A DNA stretch of 64,000 bases from Moraxellaceae bacterium (GTDB taxonomy: Bacteria; Pseudomonadota; Gammaproteobacteria; Pseudomonadales; Moraxellaceae): positions 992,001-1,056,000 of the forward strand of contig JAUXVU010000023.1 in assembly GCA_030680295.1 (NCBI GenBank), in the 5' to 3' direction. Position 1 is the first letter of the stretch. Each line of letters begins with the position of its first letter. Below the pieces are notes generated by a model. It searched no databases. It saw nothing but the letters and a program-made list of their open reading frames with translations, and was not told where the DNA came from. Of the stretch, positions 39,527-50,342 are shown piece by piece. The translations under genes were made by a program, and so were the position numbers.

Positions 39527-40297
39527 ATGCGCGGGCTAAAGCCATTAATACTCACCGTGCTTTTGGGCAGTACCAGTGCTGCTGCTTGGGCAACACCTGC
39601 AACGGCTAGACTTTATCAGCATGAATATGGCTACACGCCATCATGTAATGCCTGTCATAGCAGCGGTGGTGGGACCGAGTTAAATCAATACGGTAAAGAC
39701 CTGAAGGCAGCCGGCCATAACCGCCAAGCCTTCGCTAAAGTTGCAGCCAAAGACAGTGACGGCGATGGTGTGCCAAATGCCGTTGAGGCTAAGGCAAAAG
39801 CAAATCCTGGCGACAAACAATCAACACCTAAATCTCCCGGAAACTGGCTTGACCCTAATAGCTTAATTCCGAAAGAAGTGCGTGCTGAGTTTGCTGCAGT
39901 TCGCCAGTGGATGACACGTGATGGCGTGTTGACCGATGCCGATATCAAGGCGGCAGCAGTGTTAGGTGCGGCACTATCCAAAGCAGATGAGAACACCATT
40001 TATATCCCGCTAGAAAATCAGCGCCCAATGGGTACTGCGTTGATCTTTCCAGCTAAGCATGGCGGCAAAACATTCTATTTGTTAATGACGACCGATCGCC
40101 AACTGGTTGTGACGAAGGTGCAGGTACTCAATGCTGAACAAGTTCCTGCCGCTAAAGGCCTAGCTGTCTACAAACGTTTTGAGAGAGTAGCGGTTGATAA
40201 GTTGCCAATAGCAAAAAGCAATACTTTAGATGATGCGGTAATACGTGCAGTGAAGCAGGCGGGGAGCTTGCTCCATGTTCGTCTTAAAGGAGCTTAA
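39527..40297 (+). CDS. Mono-heme c-type protein with a calcium-loop motif
   Basis: A 256-residue exported protein. The signal peptide (about 1-22, ending AAAWA) is followed at once by a c-heme site CNACH (40-44) and then by a DSDGDGVPNAVE loop (76-87), the thrombospondin-3/EF-hand-like calcium-binding pattern. Such heme-plus-calcium-loop N-termini occur in small exported redox proteins. The remaining 130 residues, with TALIFPAKHGGKTFYLLMT and TDRQLVVTKVQVLNAE, form an alpha/beta domain I cannot name. It follows the 568-residue protein by 27 bases with GAGGA upstream of its start, and precedes the membrane protein by three bases. Confidence 0.75.
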   Translation: MRGLKPLILTVLLGSTSAAAWATPATARLYQHEYGYTPSCNACHSSGGGTELNQYGKDLKAAGHNRQAFAKVAAKDSDGDGVPNAVEAKAKANPGDKQSTPKSPGNWLDPNSLIPKEVRAEFAAVRQWMTRDGVLTDADIKAAAVLGAALSKADENTIYIPLENQRPMGTALIFPAKHGGKTFYLLMTTDRQLVVTKVQVLNAEQVPAAKGLAVYKRFERVAVDKLPIAKSNTLDDAVIRAVKQAGSLLHVRLKGA

Positions 40298-40300
40298 AAA

Positions 40301-40957
40301 ATGGCAGATGCAGCGTTTGATTTTTTTAGCGACGAACCAATTAGTGCCGAAGCCATTATCACGTTAGCCGAGCCGTTGCCGGCTTGGCAGACCGTGGGTG
40401 GGCCGATTGCGCTAGTGCTGTTTTTTATTTTGCTGTGTTTTTTGCTGCGTTGGTTTATTCCATTTAAGGATCAAACCCTATCTTTTTCACTGCAGGACTT
40501 ACCAGTGGCCGCCCAGCGTGGCATAGGCCTTGCGGCGGTGTTGTTTGGGGTCGCGTTTTTCTTCGGTATTGCTCAGGCCATCAACCAAGTTGAAATACAC
40601 GGCAGCACCGATGCCTACTTTCAGAGCATGACCAAAACTAAGCTGTTGACCTTTACCCACGCGCATTTGTTTGGTTTTACCACGGCATTTTTTATCATCG
40701 GCATTCCCTTTTCCATGCACTTTAATCGGGTACGCCTGTATCAATGGATGTTCCCGGCAGGCTTGGCCGCCGCACTTACAGACATTATGTCGTGGTGGGG
40801 TATTAAGTATATTTCGCCTAATTTTGATTACGTGACAATGGCCTGTGGGGTGATCTACGGTGGCTGTTATTTGGTCATGCTCATTGGCGTGATTCGGATT
40901 ATGTTTTTCCCCAGCGTGCGTTGGTTGCCGGACTATATCAACGAAGGCAAACAATAA
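40301..40957 (+). CDS. Polytopic membrane protein with conserved-looking histidines
   Basis: An inner-membrane protein of 218 residues with about five helices: 33-50, 72-92, 116-138, 148-165 and 178-200. Histidines lie in THAHLFGFTTAF (H120, H122) and at H140, near one face of the third helix, with another at H100. The layout could ligate a b-type heme or a quinone, but that is inference. I do not recognise the family. It is the last gene of the heme cluster and follows the mono-heme protein with AAAGGAGC as ribosome binding site, so it may be the membrane redox partner. Confidence 0.7.
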   Translation: MADAAFDFFSDEPISAEAIITLAEPLPAWQTVGGPIALVLFFILLCFLLRWFIPFKDQTLSFSLQDLPVAAQRGIGLAAVLFGVAFFFGIAQAINQVEIHGSTDAYFQSMTKTKLLTFTHAHLFGFTTAFFIIGIPFSMHFNRVRLYQWMFPAGLAAALTDIMSWWGIKYISPNFDYVTMACGVIYGGCYLVMLIGVIRIMFFPSVRWLPDYINEGKQ

Positions 40958-40982
40958 AGCGCCAATCGCTCAAAAAATGAAC

Positions 40983-41012
40983 TGGTCTATGGCGCCCGCA
41001 TGGCCGTATAAT
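40983..41012 (+). promoter_or_regulatory. Possible promoter of mnmG-rsmG
   Basis: A perfect TATAAT (41007-41012) lies 40 bases before the mnmG start. The -35 (TGGTCT, 40983-40988, 18-base spacing) is weak. Confidence 0.45.
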
Positions 41013-41052
41013 CGCTCCCCCGTTTAAAGCGCCTAGCGGCGAGGCTTTAGTC

Positions 41053-42954
41053 ATGCGTTATCCTAAAACTTATGATGTTGTGGTGATTGGTGGCGGACAT
41101 GCTGGTACCGAGGCTGCCTTGGCAGCAGCGCGTATGGGCTGCCAAACCCTGCTGCTCACGCACAATATTGAAACCTTAGGGCAAATGAGCTGTAACCCGG
41201 CCATAGGCGGTATTGGTAAATCACACTTAGTGAAAGAAATTGATGCGCTAGGCGGGGCGATGGCGTTGGCCACAGACCAGGCCGGCATTCAGTTCCGCGT
41301 GCTGAACAGCCGCAAAGGGCCTGCTGTGCGTGCCACACGGGCACAGGCTGACCGCATTTTATACAAGGCAGCCATTCGCGAGATCTTAGAAAACCAGCCA
41401 AATTTAGATATTTTCCAGCAAGCGGCAGACGATTTAATTGTCGAAGGTGAAACCGTTAAAGGCGTGGTTACTCAGACTGGTATTCGTTTTGATACCAAAA
41501 CGGTGGTGTTGACCACCGGCACCTTTTTAGGCGGCACCATTCATATTGGCTTGGAAAATCATCGGGGTGGTCGTGCTGGTGATCCGCCATCCATAGCCTT
41601 GGCGCACCGCCTACGTGAGTTACCTTTGCGTGTGGGCCGTTTAAAAACGGGCACACCGCCACGTATTGATGCTAAGTCCGTTGATTTTTCAGTGATGCAG
41701 CCACAGCCGGGCGACACACCACTGCCGGTGATGTCATTTCTGGGCACACAGGCCATGCATCCGCGTCAGGTCAACTGCTGGATTACGCACACCAACTTAA
41801 AAACACACGACATTATTCGTTCGGGACTTGATCGTTCGCCCATGTACACCGGCGTGATTGAAGGTGTTGGTCCGCGTTATTGCCCATCCATTGAAGACAA
41901 GATTCATCGTTTTGCCGACAAAGACTCACACCAAGTGTTTATTGAGCCGGAAGGCCTGAACACACACGAGTTATACCCCAATGGTATTTCCACCAGCCTG
42001 CCATTTGATGTGCAAATGCAGCTGGTGCGCTCAATTCGCGGCATGGAAAATGCGCATATCACACGTCCCGGTTATGCCATCGAGTATGACTATTTTGATC
42101 CGCGCGATTTAAAACACACCCTAGAAACTAAGGTTATTCATAACCTGTTTTTTGCCGGCCAAATTAATGGCACCACCGGTTATGAAGAGGCGGGCGCCCA
42201 AGGCTTGTTGGCTGGCTTGAATGCAGGCTTGCGGGCGCAGGACAAAGAGGGTTGGTACCCCACACGTGATCAGGCCTACCTTGGCGTCTTGGTCGATGAC
42301 CTTATTACCATGGGCACTAAAGAGCCTTACCGCATGTTTACCTCACGTGCTGAATATCGCCTGATGCTGCGTGAAGACAATGCTGATGCTCGCCTCACTG
42401 AAAAAGGTCGTGAATTGGGCTTGGTTGATGATGTACGTTGGGCCGCGTTTTGTGCCAAACAAGAAGCCATTGTGATCGAGTCGGCTCGCCTGAAGTCAGT
42501 CTGGGTTCAACCGAATAGCGCGCAAGCGGCACAGTTAGCTGAACTCAGTGGTCAGGTGTTAAACCGTGAAGCATCACTGCATGATTTGTTAAAACGTCCA
42601 CAAGTTACCTATGCCCATGTCTTGGCCGTGGCGCCAACACCAATAGCTGAATCGTTAGCGCCGGTGGTGGGCGAGCAAATTGAAATCAGTGTGAAATACG
42701 CCGGTTATGTGGATCGTCAGGGTGACGAAATCGCTAGGCTGAAATCACAAGAAGCCTTGTCGCTGCCGCAAGATTTTGATTATGACCAAGTGCAAAGCCT
42801 GTCTAATGAAGTTCGGCAAAAGCTGAAGTTAGCCAAACCCGAAACCTTGGCGCATGCCAGTCGTATTCCGGGCGTTACTCCTGCGGCAGTTTCACTACTG
42901 CTAATTGCCCTGAAAAAACAAGGTCGCATTCGCCAGTCTAAGGTAGCGGTTTAA
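41053..42954 (+). CDS. mnmG: tRNA uridine-5-carboxymethylaminomethyl synthesis enzyme MnmG
   Basis: The FAD partner of MnmE. The 633-residue protein starts with the dinucleotide fold [20 protein letters not shown] and has [31 protein letters not shown] follows, then [20 protein letters not shown] and [17 protein letters not shown]. These are the standard MnmG (GidA) blocks. Its stop overlaps the rsmG start (TAATG), the usual coupling. Confidence 0.99.
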   Translation: MRYPKTYDVVVIGGGHAGTEAALAAARMGCQTLLLTHNIETLGQMSCNPAIGGIGKSHLVKEIDALGGAMALATDQAGIQFRVLNSRKGPAVRATRAQADRILYKAAIREILENQPNLDIFQQAADDLIVEGETVKGVVTQTGIRFDTKTVVLTTGTFLGGTIHIGLENHRGGRAGDPPSIALAHRLRELPLRVGRLKTGTPPRIDAKSVDFSVMQPQPGDTPLPVMSFLGTQAMHPRQVNCWITHTNLKTHDIIRSGLDRSPMYTGVIEGVGPRYCPSIEDKIHRFADKDSHQVFIEPEGLNTHELYPNGISTSLPFDVQMQLVRSIRGMENAHITRPGYAIEYDYFDPRDLKHTLETKVIHNLFFAGQINGTTGYEEAGAQGLLAGLNAGLRAQDKEGWYPTRDQAYLGVLVDDLITMGTKEPYRMFTSRAEYRLMLREDNADARLTEKGRELGLVDDVRWAAFCAKQEAIVIESARLKSVWVQPNSAQAAQLAELSGQVLNREASLHDLLKRPQVTYAHVLAVAPTPIAESLAPVVGEQIEISVKYAGYVDRQGDEIARLKSQEALSLPQDFDYDQVQSLSNEVRQKLKLAKPETLAHASRIPGVTPAAVSLLLIALKKQGRIRQSKVAV

Positions 42955-43583
42955 TGGCGCTGAGTGAATCGATAAGCCAGCGTTTAACTCAGGGTGCACA
43001 CGCCATGGATATGGCGCTAACTGAGCAAGAGCTTCAGCGACTGCTGACCTATTTGGCAGCGCTAATTAAGTGGAATAAGGCCTATAACTTGACGGCCATT
43101 CGTGACCCTCTAGAAATGGTGGATAAGCATCTACTCGATAGTCTGAGTATTTTGCCGCATATTGATGAAAGCCCGCTGATTGATATCGGCACTGGCGCAG
43201 GTTTGCCCGGTATGATCATTGCGCTGATGCGACCCACGCTTGCCGTTACGCTGCTGGATTCGAATGGTAAAAAGACGCGCTTTTTAAAGCAGCTGGCCGC
43301 TGAAATGGCGCTGTCACAAGTGACAGTGGTGAATGATCGCTGTGAACAACATAGCGGTGAGTATGGGCAAATTACAAGTCGTGCATTTGCCAGTTTGGCT
43401 GATATGGTGACAGGCACCGAGCATATGCTAAGCAGCGGTGGTCGCTGGCTGGCTATGAAGGGGCATGTGCCGGAAGATGAAATCTCTGCCTTAGCAAGCA
43501 CAATTAGACTCGAAACTACCCCTGCTTTGCGAGTACCCTTTAGGGCAGATGCAAGACACCTGATTATTTTACGCCGGAACTAA
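42954..43583 (+). CDS. rsmG: 16S rRNA (guanine-527-N7)-methyltransferase RsmG
   Basis: Methylates G527 of 16S rRNA; loss gives low-level streptomycin resistance in other bacteria. The 209 residues include WNKAYNLTAIRDPLEM, the SAM loop LIDIGTGAGLPGMIIAL and LLDSNGKKTRFLKQ, and SRAFASLADMV. It overlaps mnmG by one base and is 41 bases before parA. Confidence 0.97.
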   Translation: MALSESISQRLTQGAHAMDMALTEQELQRLLTYLAALIKWNKAYNLTAIRDPLEMVDKHLLDSLSILPHIDESPLIDIGTGAGLPGMIIALMRPTLAVTLLDSNGKKTRFLKQLAAEMALSQVTVVNDRCEQHSGEYGQITSRAFASLADMVTGTEHMLSSGGRWLAMKGHVPEDEISALASTIRLETTPALRVPFRADARHLIILRRN

Positions 43584-43624
43584 TAACAAGGCGGTGACCG
43601 CTGCGTTAGCTGCCGAGGATTTTC

Positions 43625-44395
43625 ATGAATATCATTTTTGCGATCGCTAACCAGAAGGGTGGCGTGGGCAAGACCACGACGAGTGTGAACTTGGCGGCCT
43701 CTATGGCGGCGACTAAACGACGCGTGCTGTTGGTGGACTTGGATCCGCAGGGCAATGCCACGACAGGTTCTGGTATTGCCAAAAATGACTTAGAGCTCAG
43801 CATTTATGATGTGTTGCTAGGTAATGCCTCGGCCAAAGAGGTCATTGTTGCTGCCAACGGTGGTTATGACCTATTGCCCGCTAACGGTGACTTAACCGCA
43901 GCTGAAGTAGAGCTGTTGGAGGCAGGGCATCAGGAACAGCGTTTACGCCAAGCGTTAGAGACCGTTCGTGGCAGTTATGATGTCATCGTAATTGATTGCG
44001 CGCCGTCATTAAGCATGCTGACCTTAAATGGTTTGGTTGCCGCTGACGGTGTGATTATTCCAATGCAATGTGAGTACTATGCGTTGGAAGGGTTGGCGGC
44101 ACTGACTCAAACCATTGACCGTGTGGCCGAAACAGCAAACCCTAAGCTTTATATTGCCGGCATATTGCGCACCATGTTTGACCCGCGCAATACCTTGGCT
44201 AATGATGTCTCTAATGAGTTGTTAACGCATTTTGGCGATACCGTGTTGAACACGATTATTCCGCGCAATGTGCGTTTAGCTGAAGCGCCGGCTCATGGCT
44301 TGCCAGCACTGCAATACGATAAGGCGTCGCGCGGCGCTATGGCCTATTTGGCCTTGGCGTCGGAATTATTACGTCGCCATAAGACTATAAAATGA
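43625..44395 (+). CDS. parA: Chromosome partitioning ATPase ParA (Soj)
   Basis: A Walker-type ATPase that drives origin segregation with ParB. The 256-residue protein has the deviant Walker A KGGVGKTTTSVNLAA (about 11-25), DLDPQGNATTGSG, VIDCAPSLSMLT and IPMQCEYYALEGLA. It belongs to the short chromosomal type without an N-terminal DNA-binding domain. It is followed by parB after 14 bases; the parS-like sites are left of oriC at 20423, 22935 and 23562. Confidence 0.98.
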   Translation: MNIIFAIANQKGGVGKTTTSVNLAASMAATKRRVLLVDLDPQGNATTGSGIAKNDLELSIYDVLLGNASAKEVIVAANGGYDLLPANGDLTAAEVELLEAGHQEQRLRQALETVRGSYDVIVIDCAPSLSMLTLNGLVAADGVIIPMQCEYYALEGLAALTQTIDRVAETANPKLYIAGILRTMFDPRNTLANDVSNELLTHFGDTVLNTIIPRNVRLAEAPAHGLPALQYDKASRGAMAYLALASELLRRHKTIK

Positions 44396-44409
44396 TAAGT
44401 GGGTAACTC

Positions 44410-45303
44410 ATGGTCACTGGAAAAAAGCGTGGACTAGGTGGTAATCGCGGATTGGATGCGCTGTTAGGTACAGTGCGTAAAGTTCAGCAAGAAGCCACCG
44501 AAACAACCGTCAATAAGGCCCCTGCTGAAGAGCTACGCCATTTACCTGTTGAATGGTTATTTCGTGGTCGCTATCAGCCGCGCCGAGAAATGGACCCAGA
44601 GGCGTTGCAAGAGTTAGCCGACTCAATTTCTGCACAAGGCATGCTGCAGCCGATTGTGGCGCGCGCTCAGGGTGATCAGAAGTTTGAAATTATTGCCGGT
44701 GAACGACGCTGGCGTGCAGCGCAACTCGCTAAGTTAGATACGGTTCCAGTGTGGGTGCGAGAAATTAGTGATGAGGCCGCTATTGCCTTGGCATTGATTG
44801 AAAACATTCAGCGCGAAGATTTAAACCCGTTGGAAGAAGCGATTGCAATGCAGCGTTTTGCAGATGAGTTTGCGTTAACGCATCAACAAGTGGCTGATGC
44901 CGTGGGTAAGTCACGTGCGGCAGTGAGCAATTTGATGCGCCTGCTTGCGCTGCAAGACGAAGCCAAACGCTTATTAGAAAATGGCGATATTGATATGGGC
45001 CATGCGCGCGCACTTTTGGCGCTGCCAGTCGGCCAGCAGGGTTCAGCAGCAAGGCAGGTTGTTGCTCGAGGCCTTTCCGTGCGACAAACCGAGTCCTTGG
45101 TGCGTCAACTACTGGCCGAGAAAAACGCTGATCAGAAGAAGACGGATCAGTTGGACCCAAATGTACGGCAGCTGCAGGTTAGTTTGTCAGAGCGAATTGG
45201 GGCACCAGTGCAAATTGATTGTAATGCGCGCGGTAAGGGTCGTATTGTGATTGCTTATAACTCCTTGGACGAACTGGATGGCATTTTGGCGCATATCAAA
45301 TAG
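44410..45303 (+). CDS. parB: Chromosome partitioning protein ParB (Spo0J)
   Basis: Binds parS and spreads on DNA as a CTP-dependent clamp. The 297-residue protein begins KKRGLGGNRGLDALLG, the segment that stimulates ParA ATPase. It continues with RYQPRREMDPEALQELADSI, AGERRWRAAQLAKLDTVPV, IENIQREDLNPLEEA and the helix-turn-helix with HQQVADAVGKSRAAVSN. The C-terminal dimerisation part ends GKGRIVIAYNSLDELDGIL. The GERRWRA motif binds CTP in the family. Confidence 0.98.
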   Translation: MVTGKKRGLGGNRGLDALLGTVRKVQQEATETTVNKAPAEELRHLPVEWLFRGRYQPRREMDPEALQELADSISAQGMLQPIVARAQGDQKFEIIAGERRWRAAQLAKLDTVPVWVREISDEAAIALALIENIQREDLNPLEEAIAMQRFADEFALTHQQVADAVGKSRAAVSNLMRLLALQDEAKRLLENGDIDMGHARALLALPVGQQGSAARQVVARGLSVRQTESLVRQLLAEKNADQKKTDQLDPNVRQLQVSLSERIGAPVQIDCNARGKGRIVIAYNSLDELDGILAHIK

Positions 45304-45304
45304 C

Positions 45305-45919
45305 GTGTTAATTCGCGGTTGCATTGCCATGTTGCTGCTGGTCTGTAGTACCGCGTGGGCGGCGGACGGCTGGCGTTTGGCGCGCGAAGATAAAGAGCGC
45401 GACATACGTGTGTATCTAAAGCGCTCTGCCGTGTCGGCTTATCAAGATGTTTACAGTGTTACCACGTTATCGGGTAATACACTGGCAATAGAAGCCATCC
45501 TGAATGACGCAGCGGCAATGAGTGATTGGGCTGCTCGGGTTAATCATGCACGTATTATTAAACGTGAAAAAAACCAAGTGTGGATGTACATTCAGTATCG
45601 CCTGCCATACCCGCTAAAGCCTCGTGATGTAGTAGTGGTAGCAACACGCAATCAAAATAACGGGGTGATCAGTATTGATTCAAAAGCAGTTAAGGGCGCC
45701 TTGCCTGAACAAGATGGTTGGGTTCGCTTAACGCAAGTCGAGAGTCGCTGGCGATTAACACCATTGCAGCGCAATCGGGTCAAGGTTGAGTTGTGGGGGA
45801 GTGCGCTGCCTGGTGGCGTAGTTCCAAGCATGATCTACAACTACAACCTGCCAGATGACGCCATGCAAACTTTTCGTATGCTGAGGCGAATGGCGCAGCG
45901 GCCCAAGTACCAATCCTAA
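45305..45919 (+). CDS. START-domain lipid-binding-like protein, exported
   Basis: A protein of 204 residues from the GTG at 45305. It has a signal peptide (RGCIAMLLLVCSTAWA, cleaved before ADGW) and then a START-like fold: WRLAREDKERDIRVYLKRS, IEAILNDAAAMSDWAARV, YPLKPRDVVVVAT and WRLTPLQRNRVKVELWGSA. START proteins bind lipids or sterols in a deep pocket. It follows the parB stop by one base; the reading frame also extends upstream into parB, but the signal peptide fits the GTG start. Its role is unknown. Confidence 0.8.
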   Translation: MLIRGCIAMLLLVCSTAWAADGWRLAREDKERDIRVYLKRSAVSAYQDVYSVTTLSGNTLAIEAILNDAAAMSDWAARVNHARIIKREKNQVWMYIQYRLPYPLKPRDVVVVATRNQNNGVISIDSKAVKGALPEQDGWVRLTQVESRWRLTPLQRNRVKVELWGSALPGGVVPSMIYNYNLPDDAMQTFRMLRRMAQRPKYQS

Positions 45920-45938
45920 GACAATTACTCAATTTGAT

Positions 45939-45968
45939 TTGCCCTAGCTAACATCTGTCGTCTATAAT
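45939..45968 (+). promoter_or_regulatory. Promoter of the atp operon
   Basis: TTGCCC (45939-45944), 18 bases, then a perfect TATAAT (45963-45968), 50 bases before atpI. Confidence 0.65.
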
Positions 45969-46017
45969 CCGCGCGCTTAATCGAATCATGGCGTTATTTG
46001 CCAAAAGTAGGTATTAA

Positions 46018-46404
46018 GTGAGCAAACCACAGCCGCTGCTCAACGTAAAACCAGCACTACAACAGTTAACTTGGCAGTTATTTTTTTTGTTGCCATTAGC
46101 CGTTGTGGCAGGGTTGTTAGCAGGAGTGGACGCAGCATTGTCTGCGCTCGCTGGTGCTGTGATCGTCTTGATCGGACAGATATATTTTGTATCGCGCGCG
46201 TTTCGTCATGCCGGTGCAACATCTGCAAGACATATTGTAAGAGAGTTTTTTCGAGGCGAGGCAGGTAAGTTTTTGCTTACTGTTTTGCTTTTTGCGGCGG
46301 CACTTATCAGTTTTGACCAGATAAGAGCAGGCTGGCTACTAACTGGTTTTATTTTGCAACAGCTGGTCGGCTCGGCTGCGTTAATACGAACGAAATCAAA
46401 CTAG
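46018..46404 (+). CDS. atpI: ATP synthase subunit I
   Basis: A small hydrophobic protein of 128 residues from a GTG start, with four likely membrane segments, for example FFLLPLAVVAGLLAG and AGAVIVLIGQIYFV. AtpI is thought to help assemble the c ring. It is the first gene of the ATP synthase operon, 18 bases before atpB. Identification rests on position and hydrophobic pattern as much as on sequence. Confidence 0.88.
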   Translation: MSKPQPLLNVKPALQQLTWQLFFLLPLAVVAGLLAGVDAALSALAGAVIVLIGQIYFVSRAFRHAGATSARHIVREFFRGEAGKFLLTVLLFAAALISFDQIRAGWLLTGFILQQLVGSAALIRTKSN

Positions 46405-46416
46405 CTTATTAGGTAG

Positions 46417-47328
<912 letters not shown>

Positions 47329-47346
47329 AGATTTAACCACTACTAA

Positions 47347-47619
<273 letters not shown>

Positions 47620-47645
47620 TCGAGTCGCTTGCGACCAACCCGGTA

Positions 47646-47664
47646 CGGCTGGATTATCCAGCCG
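47646..47664 (+). repeat. Intercistronic hairpin between atpE and atpF
   Basis: CGGCTGGA and TCCAGCCG pair perfectly around TTA. No T tract follows. It could protect the 3' end of atpE mRNA and so help its higher expression. Confidence 0.6.
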
Positions 47665-47686
47665 ATAGAACGTATGAGGTGATAGC

Positions 47687-48160
47687 GTGAACATCAATGC
47701 AACCCTGATTGGGCAAGCCATTGCTTTTGCGATCTTTGTTTGGTTCTGTATGAAATTCGTGTGGCCACCCATTATGGGCGCACTCGAAGAGCGTCAGAAA
47801 AAGGTCGCTGAAGGTCTGAATGCCGCTGATAAAGCGAAACAAGATCTTGAGCAAGCATCGGCCAAGGTAGAACAAGAATTGCAAGCTGCAAAAGTTCAAG
47901 CAGCTGCTTTGATTGAGCAAGCCAACCGTCGTGCTAGCCAGTTAGCTGAAGAATCTAAGCAACAAGCAGCTGCCGAAGCTGAGCGTATTTTGACGCAAGC
48001 TAAAGCGGACATCGAGCAAGAGCGTGCAAGTGCACGTGATGCGTTGCGTTTGCAGGTTTCGGCTTTGGCCTTAGCCGGCGCTGAAAAGATTCTGCAAGCT
48101 GAAGTCGATGCTAGCCGTCATTCGGCAATGCTCGAGCAATTGGCTTCTGAGTTGAACTAA
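47687..48160 (+). CDS. atpF: ATP synthase F0 subunit b
   Basis: The peripheral stalk subunit of 157 residues from a GTG start with GAGGTGA upstream. It has one membrane helix (about 7-25, [18 protein letters not shown]) and a long charged, Ala/Glu/Gln-rich coiled coil thereafter ([20 protein letters not shown]). It is anchored to subunit a and to delta. Confidence 0.97.
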   Translation: MNINATLIGQAIAFAIFVWFCMKFVWPPIMGALEERQKKVAEGLNAADKAKQDLEQASAKVEQELQAAKVQAAALIEQANRRASQLAEESKQQAAAEAERILTQAKADIEQERASARDALRLQVSALALAGAEKILQAEVDASRHSAMLEQLASELN

Positions 48161-48178
48161 TAGATAAACGAGAACGTC

Positions 48179-48715
48179 ATGGCAGAAATTACGACAGTAG
48201 CAAGACCATACGCCAAAGCAGCTTTCCAGTATGCGCAGGAAAAGTCTCGCTTAGGCCAATGGGCAGAAATGCTTGGTCTGCTAGCTGACGTCGTCAGTGA
48301 CAGTGCTTTTCGTGCGTTTTTAGCGCAGCCAGAGCTGAGCTCGAATCAACAAGCGGAAGCCGTTCGTGCCGTTTGTGGTGACAAAATAGATAGTGATGCC
48401 AACAACTTTGTTATGGGCCTTGCCAGCAATAAACGATTAGAGGCATTGCCTGCTATTCGTGTGTTGTTTGATGAGATGCGTGCCGAAGCTGAAGGCGAGC
48501 TAGAGGTTGATGTAACGGCAGCATTTCCACTGTCAGCTACTCAAACTCAGTCACTTGCAGCGACATTGACAGAAAAATTGACGCGTCAGGTTAATTTGAC
48601 TTGCAGCGTAGATCCATCACTTATTGGTGGTGCGGTTATACGAGCTGGCGATTTAGTTATTGACGCCTCGGTAAGAGGCAAGCTGGGTAAACTCGGCGCC
48701 ACACTGAATTCTTGA
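48179..48715 (+). CDS. atpH: ATP synthase F1 subunit delta
   Basis: Joins the b stalk to the top of F1. The 178-residue protein begins with [17 protein letters not shown], the family signature, and has the C-terminal [28 protein letters not shown], also conserved (part is shown here as [16 protein letters not shown]). It follows atpF by 18 bases. Confidence 0.97.
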   Translation: MAEITTVARPYAKAAFQYAQEKSRLGQWAEMLGLLADVVSDSAFRAFLAQPELSSNQQAEAVRAVCGDKIDSDANNFVMGLASNKRLEALPAIRVLFDEMRAEAEGELEVDVTAAFPLSATQTQSLAATLTEKLTRQVNLTCSVDPSLIGGAVIRAGDLVIDASVRGKLGKLGATLNS

Positions 48716-48740
48716 TATTTCCTTCGAGGAAGAGAGCATC

Positions 48741-50285
48741 ATGCAGCATTTGAACCCCTCCGAGATCAGCGAGCTGATCAAGAGCCGCATTGCGGACCTG
48801 AATGCCTCCGTAGAAGCACGTAACGAAGGCACCATCGTTGGTGTATCCGACGGTATTGTGCGTATCCACGGTTTGGCCGACGTCATGTACGGCGAAATGA
48901 TTGAGTTCGACGGCGGTGTCTTTGGCATGGCCCTCAACCTCGAGCGTGATTCCGTTGGCGCCGTTGTATTGGGCAGCTACCTGACATTGCAAGAAGGCCA
49001 AAAGGCTCGTTGCACTGGTCGCATTTTAGAAGTGCCAGTCGGCCCTGAAATGTTAGGTCGTGTTGTTGACGCCCTTGGTAACCCAATTGATGGCAAAGGC
49101 CCAGTCGAAGCCAAAATGTTTGACGCAGTAGAGAAAGTTGCGCCAGGCGTTATTTGGCGTAAGTCGGTTGATCAGCCTGTGCAAACTGGCTACAAAGCCG
49201 TAGACGCGATGATCCCAATTGGCCGTGGCCAGCGTGAGCTGATCATTGGTGACCGTCAGACCGGTAAAACCGCAATGGCTATTGACGCTATCATTGCGCA
49301 AAAAGACTCTGGCATTAAGTGTGTGTACGTAGCTGTTGGTCAAAAGCAATCGACCATTGCCAACGTAGTACGCAAGCTGGAAGAGTTTGGTGCAATGGCC
49401 TACACAACGGTAGTTGCCGCTGGTGCTTCTGACGCGCCATCCATGCAGTTTTTGGCACCGTACTCCGGTTGCACCATGGGCGAATACTTCCGCGATCGTG
49501 GCGAAGACGCGCTGATTATTTATGATGATTTGTCAAAGCAAGCGGTTGCTTACCGTCAAATTTCCTTGCTGTTACGTCGTCCACCAGGTCGTGAAGCGTT
49601 CCCTGGCGACGTGTTCTATCTCCACTCCCGTCTGTTGGAGCGTGCATCACGCGTATCCGAAGAGTACGTAGAGAAGTTCACGAACGGTGAAGTGAAAGGT
49701 AAGACTGGTTCATTAACAGCATTGCCAATCATTGAAACACAAGCTGGTGACGTTTCTGCCTTCGTTCCAACTAACGTGATTTCGATTACTGACGGCCAGA
49801 TCTTCTTGGAAACATCACTGTTTAACGCAGGTATTCGTCCTGCTGTTAACGCCGGTATTTCGGTATCGCGTGTCGGTGGTGCAGCACAAACCAAGATTAT
49901 TAAAAAGCTCTCTGGCGGTATTCGTACTTCTTTGGCGCAGTATCGTGAATTGGCAGCGTTTGCTCAGTTCGCTTCAGATCTTGACGAAGCAACACGTAAG
50001 CAGCTTGAGCATGGTCAGCGCGTTACCGAGCTGATGAAGCAAAAGCAATACGCACCAATGAGCATTGCTGAAATGGCTGTATCCATTTTTGCAGCTAACG
50101 AAGGTTACTTAACGGATATCGAAGTGGCTAAGGTACTGCCATTTGAATCTGCACTGCACAGCTACTTGAATAGTGAATGCAAAGCACTGATGGATAACAT
50201 CAATGCTACAGCAAACTACGATGGTGCAATTGAAGCTGAGTTGCGTGCCGGTATCGAGAAGTTTAAGGCAACCCAGACCTGGTAA
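48741..50285 (+). CDS. atpA: ATP synthase F1 subunit alpha
   Basis: The non-catalytic nucleotide-binding subunit of 514 residues. The P loop is [13 protein letters not shown]. Other landmarks are [39 protein letters not shown] and [13 protein letters not shown]. It is part of the alpha3-beta3 ring together with AtpD. Confidence 0.99.
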   Translation: MQHLNPSEISELIKSRIADLNASVEARNEGTIVGVSDGIVRIHGLADVMYGEMIEFDGGVFGMALNLERDSVGAVVLGSYLTLQEGQKARCTGRILEVPVGPEMLGRVVDALGNPIDGKGPVEAKMFDAVEKVAPGVIWRKSVDQPVQTGYKAVDAMIPIGRGQRELIIGDRQTGKTAMAIDAIIAQKDSGIKCVYVAVGQKQSTIANVVRKLEEFGAMAYTTVVAAGASDAPSMQFLAPYSGCTMGEYFRDRGEDALIIYDDLSKQAVAYRQISLLLRRPPGREAFPGDVFYLHSRLLERASRVSEEYVEKFTNGEVKGKTGSLTALPIIETQAGDVSAFVPTNVISITDGQIFLETSLFNAGIRPAVNAGISVSRVGGAAQTKIIKKLSGGIRTSLAQYRELAAFAQFASDLDEATRKQLEHGQRVTELMKQKQYAPMSIAEMAVSIFAANEGYLTDIEVAKVLPFESALHSYLNSECKALMDNINATANYDGAIEAELRAGIEKFKATQTW

Positions 50286-50296
50286 GTGCCGTGACC

Positions 50297-50315
50297 GGGC
50301 CGGCACCACCGGCCC
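50297..50315 (+). repeat. Intercistronic hairpin between atpA and atpG
   Basis: GGGCCGG and CCGGCCC pair perfectly around CACCA, a GC-only stem. No T tract follows. Probably an RNA processing or stability element of the atp transcript. Confidence 0.6.
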
Positions 50316-50342
50316 AGAACACAGACGAGATTTGGTGAGGCT

